A program made the position numbers and the translations under genes. A DNA stretch of 40,602 nt from contig CAJOLZ010000013.1 of NCBI GenBank assembly GCA_905235575.1, positions 1-40,602 of the forward strand, written 5' to 3'. The DNA comes from an uncultured Bacteroidaceae bacterium (GTDB taxonomy: Bacteria; Bacteroidota; Bacteroidia; Bacteroidales; Bacteroidaceae). The notes beneath the pieces were generated by a model, which made no database searches, was not told the origin of the DNA, and saw only the letters and a program-made list of their open reading frames with translations. The first letter of the stretch is position 1. Every line of letters begins with the position of its first letter. Below, piece by piece: positions 35,501-40,602 of this stretch.

Positions 35501-36103
35501 TTCACATACATGTTCCTGCTGAAGCTTGACATCCCGAAGGGTGCAACTTCCGTAACGCTCCCCAACGACGAGCACGTGGTTCTCTTCGCAGCTACCGTGG
35601 CTGACAATGAGGCCACCGCTACACCTGCATCGAAGCTCTTCGAGGCATCGTTGCTGGCCGAGGACGAAGAAGCCGACAAGGAAGAGGAAGCTCAGGTGAA
35701 CCTGCTGAAGGATGCTAGAATTATTGCAGTCTCCGGTGCTGTGAATGCAAACGAAGGTGCTGCAAAGGTTCTCGACGGCGACGCTACCACCAAGTGGTGC
35801 GACACCACCAAGGCTCCCAACTTCATCACCTTCGATATGGGTGAGTCGAAGACCATCAGCCACTGGCGTCTGCTCAATGGCGGCAGCGAGGATCCCTCCT
35901 ACATCACACGCACCTGTCTGCTGCAGGGTCGCAACAACCCGAACGAGGAGTGGCGTACGCTCGATATGATTGACAACAATCGCAACAATGAGGTGTCGCG
36001 TGACTTCACGCCCACAAGTGTTCGTTTCGTACGTCTGTTCGTCGTATCGCCCACCCTGCGTGGCGGCGACGCAGTTCGCATCTACGAGTTTGGCGTGAAC
36101 TAA
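32540..36103 (+). CDS. GH38 alpha-mannosidase with C-terminal F5/8 type C domain
   Basis: A retaining, zinc-dependent alpha-mannosidase of 1187 residues, exported by a signal peptide (MMKKFFVLITMAFTFGVCQTQA). Zinc ligands H36 and D38 lie in ADAHLDTQWNWD, nucleophile and ligand D149 in LPDCFGFPYTQP, and H362 in WHQFHDDLTGTSI. After the catalytic and middle domains come beta-rich domains. The last about 140 residues are a discoidin-like sugar-binding module (NANEGAAKVLDGDATTKW ... RFVRLFVV ... IYEFGVN). The substrate is probably host or yeast-type mannoside; the linkage is unknown. It is a single gene with structured leader and hairpin terminator. Confidence 0.94.
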   Translation: MMKKFFVLITMAFTFGVCQTQAQEKTSKAYMVADAHLDTQWNWDIQTTIKSYIWNTMVQNFRLIELYPDYIFNFEGGVKYAWMKEYYPLQYEQLKKYVAQGRWHLAGSSWDANEVIVSSPESWLRNVLLGQTFYRQEFGKEGADIFLPDCFGFPYTQPTLMAHCGLIGFSSQKLQWRTNPFYEGNKKYPYTVGLWQGIDGSKVIMAHGFDYGRRYNAEDLSKSEQLKGEISQSPLNIVYRYYGTGDQGGSPSLSSVQAVEKGLKGDGPIKIISATSDQLYKDFLPFDKHPELPEFRGELTMDVHGNGCYTSQAAMKLYNRQIEHLGDAAERSSVVADWLGVYKYPSERITETWRRCIWHQFHDDLTGTSIPRAYEFSWNDELLSLKSHADILTSSVAGVSRKLDTNVSGTPYVVFNNEGFDVKAIAQAEVTGNATVTGPDGKKATSQIVEKDGKKYVIFEANVPATGYAVYSIKESGKAGSPKASSGKTIENSRYRLTVDENGDISSLYDKKSSKELVASGKRIRLVIFDECTSRSWPAWEILKATIDRDPVGIPVSSIAVEQGSLRKSIVIVKKYGESTIQQRINLYEGALAHRIDFENDVDWRSENSLLKAEFPLSVSNPEATYDLGLGSIRRGNNCDTAFEVYAHEWTDLTDRSGSYGVTILNNARYGWDKPNDNTLRHSLIYTPRTGNGYRYQAQQDHGRHIFTYSIIGHAGELNEPEAVREAAILNSPLKAFSTSKHKGELGRKFSFVNSDNKNVIIRALKQAEVSDEYVIRVYEIGGKSEQTAHLTFAAPITQASEADGTEKTIGQASYSGNALNVTVKPYSLKTYKVKLKKEAAVAHASTPINLEFDRRTASFNEFRNQGNFEGGYSYAAELLPSDLTIDGVRFQLGPKDAANGLTCKGQEISLPASDNKVLYLLAASNQDDRKATFSVGSAQQTVNVPFYSGFIGQWGHIGHTKGYVKDARVAYVGTHRHSASADEPYEFTYMFLLKLDIPKGATSVTLPNDEHVVLFAATVADNEATATPASKLFEASLLAEDEEADKEEEAQVNLLKDARIIAVSGAVNANEGAAKVLDGDATTKWCDTTKAPNFITFDMGESKTISHWRLLNGGSEDPSYITRTCLLQGRNNPNEEWRTLDMIDNNRNNEVSRDFTPTSVRFVRLFVVSPTLRGGDAVRIYEFGVN

Positions 36104-36108
36104 TCCAT

Positions 36109-36142
36109 ACGTCCCCCTTCCGTTTCTGCGGGAGGGGGACGT
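36109..36142 (+). terminator. Hairpin terminator after the GH38 gene
   Basis: ACGTCCCCCTTCC at 36109-36121 pairs with GGGAGGGGGACGT at 36130-36142 (13 pairs, one G-T) around an 8-base loop, five bases after the stop. No long T run follows, so efficiency is uncertain. Confidence 0.7.
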
Positions 36143-36148
36143 GTCTTA

Positions 36149-36467
36149 TAATCGGAAGATTAGCAACCTTGCGCTGCTGCGAGGGGCATCGAAAATCGCT
36201 GTGAGAAGCAGTGAGAATCGGTGCCCCTCGTTGTGTTGTTGTGAAGAGTGAAAAACGACGGTGCTGCAACCCCTTGATAATCAACATTCGTGAATTTTGC
36301 GAAAATCTTTCGTCCGCCATAAAATTCCCGTCGAAACACGCTCTTTGCGAAAACGCACCACGCTGCGACGCCCGTCGCACCGCGGTGCGTCAGCGAGTGC
36401 AACGCGATGCTTCGTCAGAAAATCAGTTCTGGCGAGAAATACGGCAAATGAGGTGTAAGGATTATTT
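36149..36467 (+). repeat. Dispersed palindromic element, copy F
   Basis: A full 319-bp copy, closest to copy B. It starts TAATCGGAAGATTAGC and has the first stem GAGGGGCATCGA with a slightly changed partner (TCGGTGCCCCTC). The segment CCTTGATAATCAACATTCG follows, then three 22-bp units at 36355, 36377 and 36399, and the end GTGTAAGGATTATTT. The stretch 36468-36552 shows nothing else. Confidence 0.85.
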
Positions 36468-36552
36468 GCCGATTTCAACCACCTGTGTTGACCTGATGAA
36501 CGCTTCGGGTATAATCATGTAATTCAGTCCATCGAATAATGTGGCGTAGAAA

Positions 36553-36584
36553 TTTGACCGAACGCCGAAAAAACATTAACTTTG
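36553..36584 (+). promoter_or_regulatory. Promoter for the sugar transporter gene
   Basis: TTTG at 36553-36556, a 20-base spacer and TAACTTTG at 36577-36584, with about 30 bases of leader to the ATG at 36619. Confidence 0.75.
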
Positions 36585-36618
36585 AAGGCTGAAAAAACTA
36601 AACTGACATATTATCGAC

Positions 36619-37776
36619 ATGAAAAAACAAAGCAGTCTTGCTCTCATTCCCGTGATGCTGTGTTTCTTTGCCATGGGATTTGTAGACCTGGTTGGAGTGA
36701 GCACCAACTATGTGAAGGCCGATTTCGCACTTTCAGACACAGTGGCCAACATCTTCTCGGTGATGGTCTTCGTGTGGTTTTTCATCTTCGGCGTTCCCAC
36801 GGGAATGCTCATGAACCGCATCGGGCGTAAGCGCACGGTGGTTCTATCGCTTGTGCTCACGGCAGCCGCCGTGGCCTTTCCGCTGCTCAACTACTCGTTC
36901 GTCTCAATGGCCGTGTCCTATTCGCTGCTGGGCATCGGAAACGCCATCATGCAGACGTCGCTCAATCCGCTCGTAGCCTCCATCACAGGCGGAAAGAACC
37001 TCTCGTCGGTGCTCACCTTCGGTCAGTTCATAAAGGCCATCGCTTCGTTTGTGGCTCCGCTGCTGGCCATGTGGGGTGCCACACGTGCCATCCCCACACT
37101 GGGCTTCGACTGGCGCGTGCTCTTCGCCGTCTTCCTGGTGATTGGCCTGGCTGCGCTGGTGCTGCTGAGTGTGACGCCCATCGAGGAGCAGGCTCCCGAG
37201 GGCAAGCCCTCCTCGTTCGCCGACTGTCTGAAGCTGCTCTCCACTCAGGTGGTGCTCCTCTCGTTTGTGGGCATCGTTTGTCATGTGGGCATCGATGTGG
37301 GCGTGAACATCACCGCGCCGCGCATTTTCCAGGAGCATCTGGGCATGACGCTCGATGATGCTGCTATCGCCACCTCGCTCTACTTCGCCTTCCGTACGCT
37401 CGGCTGTCTCACGGGTTCGGCCATCCTGCGTGTCGTCAGGGAGCGGACGTTCTTCTGCATCTCGGTCTTCATGATACTGGCCGGCATGGTTCTCTTCTTC
37501 TTCGGCACCAGTCAACTGCTGCTCGGTGTGGCCACGGCGCTGGTGGGATTCGGCAACTCGAACGTCTTCCCCATCATCTACGCCAACGCCATCACCTCCG
37601 TGCCCGAGAAGCAGAACGAGGTTTCCGGTCTGATGATTATGGGCATCGTGGGCGGCGCCATCTTCCCTCCGCTGATGGGAATGATGAGCGACAACTTCGG
37701 TCAGGCCGGTGCAGTGGCCATCATGTTGGTTGGCGTGCTGTACCTGATATCGCACGTGCGCAGAATCCGCAACTGA
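36619..37776 (+). CDS. MFS sugar transporter of the FHS (FucP/GlcP-like) family
   Basis: A 385-residue inner-membrane transporter with about 12 hydrophobic segments. N-terminal motifs ALIPVMLCFFAMGFVDLVG and MLMNRIGRKRTV (the MFS loop motif), then GIGNAIMQTSLNPLVA, fit the fucose/glucose/hexosamine:H+ symporter group common in Bacteroidetes. The second half has VGFGNSNVFPIIYANA and GLMIMGIVGGAIFPPLMG. The sugar is not determined; placement next to a GH38 mannosidase makes mannose or a related hexose attractive but unproven. It is a single gene with its own promoter. Confidence 0.88.
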   Translation: MKKQSSLALIPVMLCFFAMGFVDLVGVSTNYVKADFALSDTVANIFSVMVFVWFFIFGVPTGMLMNRIGRKRTVVLSLVLTAAAVAFPLLNYSFVSMAVSYSLLGIGNAIMQTSLNPLVASITGGKNLSSVLTFGQFIKAIASFVAPLLAMWGATRAIPTLGFDWRVLFAVFLVIGLAALVLLSVTPIEEQAPEGKPSSFADCLKLLSTQVVLLSFVGIVCHVGIDVGVNITAPRIFQEHLGMTLDDAAIATSLYFAFRTLGCLTGSAILRVVRERTFFCISVFMILAGMVLFFFGTSQLLLGVATALVGFGNSNVFPIIYANAITSVPEKQNEVSGLMIMGIVGGAIFPPLMGMMSDNFGQAGAVAIMLVGVLYLISHVRRIRN

Positions 37777-37845
37777 ACCGACGTGGGCTGCGCGTGCGTG
37801 TCGGACAAAATGATATAGCGCGCGTGGTTTTATGTCCATTTTCGG

Positions 37846-37874
37846 TTGCACCTCGGATTTTTTATCTATCTTTG
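37846..37874 (+). promoter_or_regulatory. Promoter for rarA-purT
   Basis: TTG at 37846-37848, an 18-base spacer and TATCTTTG at 37867-37874. The ATG at 37889 is only 14 bases past the box, so the leader is very short. Confidence 0.65.
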
Positions 37875-37888
37875 CCAAAAAATAGGCT

Positions 37889-39163
37889 ATGAGTGCTCCA
37901 TTGGCAGAGAGAATGCGTCCCACGACGCTCGATGACTACATCGGGCAGCAGCATCTGGTGGGCGAGGGCTGTGTGCTCCGGCGCATGATAGACTCGGGGC
38001 GCATCTCTAGTTTCATCCTATGGGGCCCCCCGGGCGTGGGCAAGACCACCCTGGCCACCATCATAGCCCACCAGCTGGAGACGCCATTCTACACGCTGAG
38101 CGCAGTGACAAGCGGTGTGAAGGACGTGCGCGATGTGATAGAGCGTGCGCGCCAGAGCCGCTTCTTCAACGCCCCCAGCCCCATCCTGTTCATCGACGAG
38201 ATACACCGTTTCTCGAAGTCGCAGCAGGATTCGCTTCTGGGCGCAGTGGAACAGGGCGTGGTGACCCTCATCGGTGCCACCACCGAGAATCCTTCGTTCG
38301 AAGTGATACGTCCGCTGCTCAGTCGATGTCAGGTGTACGTGCTGCAGCCGCTCGAGCGTGACGACCTGCTACGTCTCATGCACTATGTGATAGAGAAGGA
38401 CACGCTGCTCAGCCAGCGCCAGTGGGATGTGCAGGAAACCACCGTCATGCTGCGATATAGCGGAGGCGATGCACGCAAACTGCTCAACATCCTGGAACTG
38501 GTCTACGAATCGGCTCCTGCCGAGGGTGCAGTCGTCCTCAATGACGAGATTGTCTCGGAACGTCTGCAGCAGAATCCGCTGGCCTATGACAAAGATGGCG
38601 AGATGCACTACGACATCATCTCAGCCTTCATAAAAAGCATTCGTGGCAGCGATCCCGACGCAGCCATATACTGGTTGGCACGCATGATAGAAGGTGGCGA
38701 AGACCCTGCCTTCATCGCGCGAAGACTGGTGATAAGTGCCAGTGAAGACATTGGGCTGGCCAATCCGAATGCGTTGCTGCTGGCCAACGCTGCTTTCGAT
38801 GCCGTGATGAAACTGGGATGGCCCGAGGGGCGCATACCGCTGGCAGAGGCTACGGTCTATCTGGCCACCAGTCCCAAAAGCAATTCGGCATATCTTGCCA
38901 TCGGGGAAGCGCAGAAAAACGTGCAGCAGACGGGCAACCTCCCTGTGCCGCTCCACCTGCGCAACGCACCTACCAAACTGATGGAGCAGCTGGGATATGG
39001 TCACAACTATAAGTATGCCCACGACTACGAGGGGCACTTCGTGGAACAGCAGTTTCTGCCCGACGACATCACCGCGGCGCGCTTCTGGCATCCGCAGCCC
39101 AATCCGCAGGAAGACAAGTTGCACGAACGCATGAAGAAACTTTGGGGAAAGAGATTTGAATAG
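37889..39163 (+). CDS. rarA: Replication-associated recombination protein A (RarA/MgsA) AAA ATPase
   Basis: AAA+ ATPase that acts at stalled replication forks, related to clamp-loader subunits. The 424-residue protein starts with the typical PLAERMRPTTLDDYIGQQHL. It has Walker A GPPGVGKT at 46-53, Walker B FIDEIHRF near 101-108, sensor 1 GATTENPSFEV, and the arginine-finger region LLSRCQVYVL. The C-terminal MgsA tetramerisation part contains DPDAAIYWLARMIEGGEDP and SEDIGLANP. It is transcribed from its own promoter and followed after 21 bases by purT. Confidence 0.95.
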   Translation: MSAPLAERMRPTTLDDYIGQQHLVGEGCVLRRMIDSGRISSFILWGPPGVGKTTLATIIAHQLETPFYTLSAVTSGVKDVRDVIERARQSRFFNAPSPILFIDEIHRFSKSQQDSLLGAVEQGVVTLIGATTENPSFEVIRPLLSRCQVYVLQPLERDDLLRLMHYVIEKDTLLSQRQWDVQETTVMLRYSGGDARKLLNILELVYESAPAEGAVVLNDEIVSERLQQNPLAYDKDGEMHYDIISAFIKSIRGSDPDAAIYWLARMIEGGEDPAFIARRLVISASEDIGLANPNALLLANAAFDAVMKLGWPEGRIPLAEATVYLATSPKSNSAYLAIGEAQKNVQQTGNLPVPLHLRNAPTKLMEQLGYGHNYKYAHDYEGHFVEQQFLPDDITAARFWHPQPNPQEDKLHERMKKLWGKRFE

Positions 39164-39184
39164 AAACTTAAAAATATATCGAAA

Positions 39185-40351
39185 ATGAAAAAGAAAATCA
39201 TGTTGCTCGGTTCGGGCGAGTTAGGAAAAGAGTTTGTCATTGCCTGCAAGCGCAAGGGACAGTATGTGGTGGCATGTGACAAGTATGCAGGTGCACCGGC
39301 CATGCAGGTGGCCGACGAATGCCGTGTTTTCAACATGCTCGACGGTGATGCGCTGATGAAAACGGTGGAGGAAGTGAAGCCTGACATCATCGTGCCAGAG
39401 ATTGAAGCCATCCGCACCGAGAAGCTCTACGAGTGCGAGCAGCGCGGCATTCAGGTGGTGCCCAGCGCACGTGCCGTCAACTACACGATGAACCGCAAGT
39501 CGATTCGCGAACTGGCTCACACCGAACTGGGCCTGAAGACTGCCAACTACCGCTATGCCAACACCTACGAGGAACTGGTGGCAGCAGCCGACGAAATAGG
39601 CTTCCCCTGCATCATCAAGCCCCTGATGAGCAGCAGCGGTCACGGTCAAAGCAAAGCTGACAGTCCCGAGGAACTGCCGGCTTCGTGGGAATGTGCCTGC
39701 GGAGGTGCACGCGGCGACCTGAAAGAGGTCATCGTGGAACAGTTCATCCCCTTCGACTACGAGATAACACTGCTCACCGTTACGCAGCAACACGGCCCGA
39801 CGCTCTTCTGCCAGCCCGTGGGACATGTGCAGAAAAGTGGTGACTACCGCGAGAGCTTCCAGCCCCGTGCCATGCGTCCCGAGCATCTGGCCGAGGCACA
39901 GCGCATGGCTGCCAAGGTGACCGAGGCACTCACCGGTGCCGGCATCTGGGGTGTGGAGTTCTTCGTAAGTGAGAAGGAAGGGGTCATCTTCAGCGAGCTC
40001 AGTCCACGTCCCCACGACACAGGTATGGTGACGCTGGCCGGCACACAGAACCTGAGCGAGTTCGAGCTGCATTGCCGTGCCGTGCTGGGTCTGCCCATCC
40101 CCGAGATTACGCAGGAGCGTCAGGGAGCCTCGGCCGTCATCCTTTCGCCCGTGGAGACTCACGACCCGCAATACGACGGCATGGAGGAAGTCTGCGCTGC
40201 CGAACGCACCTACCTGCGCATCTTTGGCAAGCCCGAGGCACACGTGGGTCGTCGTATGGGCGTCGTAGTATGCTGGGATACGCTCGACACGCCCCAGGAT
40301 GCCCTGCGCGACAAGTGCAAGGCGCTGGCTGCCAAAGTGACTGTCAGCTGA
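39185..40351 (+). CDS. purT: Formate-dependent phosphoribosylglycinamide formyltransferase (GAR transformylase 2)
   Basis: ATP-grasp enzyme of purine synthesis that formylates GAR with formate and ATP. The 388-residue protein has the PurT-type N-terminus [30 protein letters not shown], and [19 protein letters not shown]. The ATP-grasp loop is [16 protein letters not shown], followed by [29 protein letters not shown], all of which are diagnostic. The length is normal. It lies 21 bases after rarA and is closed by a strong terminator, so rarA-purT form a two-gene unit. Confidence 0.96.
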   Translation: MKKKIMLLGSGELGKEFVIACKRKGQYVVACDKYAGAPAMQVADECRVFNMLDGDALMKTVEEVKPDIIVPEIEAIRTEKLYECEQRGIQVVPSARAVNYTMNRKSIRELAHTELGLKTANYRYANTYEELVAAADEIGFPCIIKPLMSSSGHGQSKADSPEELPASWECACGGARGDLKEVIVEQFIPFDYEITLLTVTQQHGPTLFCQPVGHVQKSGDYRESFQPRAMRPEHLAEAQRMAAKVTEALTGAGIWGVEFFVSEKEGVIFSELSPRPHDTGMVTLAGTQNLSEFELHCRAVLGLPIPEITQERQGASAVILSPVETHDPQYDGMEEVCAAERTYLRIFGKPEAHVGRRMGVVVCWDTLDTPQDALRDKCKALAAKVTVS

Positions 40352-40408
40352 GCAGGGAAGCGGTAAGACGAAGAAATCCAGTCCTAAGAAACAGAGGACT
40401 GATAGATG

Positions 40409-40445
40409 CAACAAGGGCAGGAGCATGTCGTTCCTGCCCTTGTTG
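40409..40445. terminator. Intrinsic terminator after purT
   Basis: CAACAAGGGCAGGA at 40409-40422 pairs perfectly over 14 bases with its complement at 40432-40445, loop of nine bases. The remaining sequence to the end of the window (40446-40602) shows no gene or signal that I can support. Confidence 0.85.
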
Positions 40446-40602
40446 TATGGAGTGGGTTAAATCAGAATGATTGCATAGTGTTAAACCCGAATCGGTCATT
40501 AGATCGACAAAGGTGCTTTTCCTCTAGCATGAGAAGTCTTTTTATGCCATAACGATATCTCTTTTGGCATCTCATTGACAGCGTCTCCTCACCGTAGCCC
40601 GC

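Noticed and set aside
11952..36467. Insertion sequences or MITEs as explanation of the dispersed element
   Set aside because: No transposase, no matching terminal inverted repeats between the two ends and no clear target-site duplication could be seen.

Overview
The window looks like a chromosomal segment of a gut-type Bacteroidales, most likely Prevotella or a close relative. The reasons are the Bacteroidetes-type promoters (TTTG, 18-20 bases, TAnnTTTG) in front of many genes, a PorZ homologue with a type IX secretion C-terminal domain, a BspA-like repeat surface protein, SusD-free scattered glycoside hydrolases, a GlnRS/TPR pair and a Bacteroidetes-style RecQ C-terminal domain. No tRNA, rRNA, transposase, phage gene or CRISPR array was seen.

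Layout. 1-1959: 3' part of a BspA-like surface protein with a dockerin-like tail. 2353-10647 (+): a tight run leuS, two YitT-family membrane proteins, the XTP/dITP pyrophosphatase gene, porZ and a NarL/LuxR response regulator, closed by a terminator shared with convergent cysK. 12451-15236: a small membrane protein and a GH92 alpha-mannosidase lipoprotein. 15696-23214 (+): eight tightly spaced genes, rfbC-rfbD-rfbA-rfbB (dTDP-L-rhamnose), a GH43 lipoprotein, then a three-gene set: steroid 5-alpha-reductase family protein, Old Yellow Enzyme family reductase and short-chain dehydrogenase. 23318-24991: an orphan RecQ C-terminal-like protein and manA. 25502-26176: a GH43 remnant fused to an unrelated C-terminus. 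26554-31680 (-): a DUF2271 protein, TPR protein, glnS and a family 2 glycosyltransferase. 32540-40351 (+): GH38 alpha-mannosidase behind a structured leader, an FHS-family sugar transporter, rarA and purT.

How the genes fit together. The 5-alpha-reductase / OYE-reductase / SDR trio has the composition of the set described in gut Bacteroidetes for turning 3-oxo-bile acids or steroids into 5-alpha (allo) 3-beta-hydroxy products such as isoallolithocholate. It is the most notable system here, and it sits directly downstream of, and is probably co-transcribed with, rhamnose-nucleotide genes. GH92, GH38, manA and the transporter form a dispersed mannose-use theme.

The second notable signal is a family of dispersed intergenic elements: six full copies of about 308-319 bp in both orientations plus two array-only copies. 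Each contains 3-4 tandem units with an exact 22-bp period, and every unit carries an imperfect GCACC/GGTGC palindrome. The copies are diverged in sequence but nearly constant in length. I do not recognise this family.
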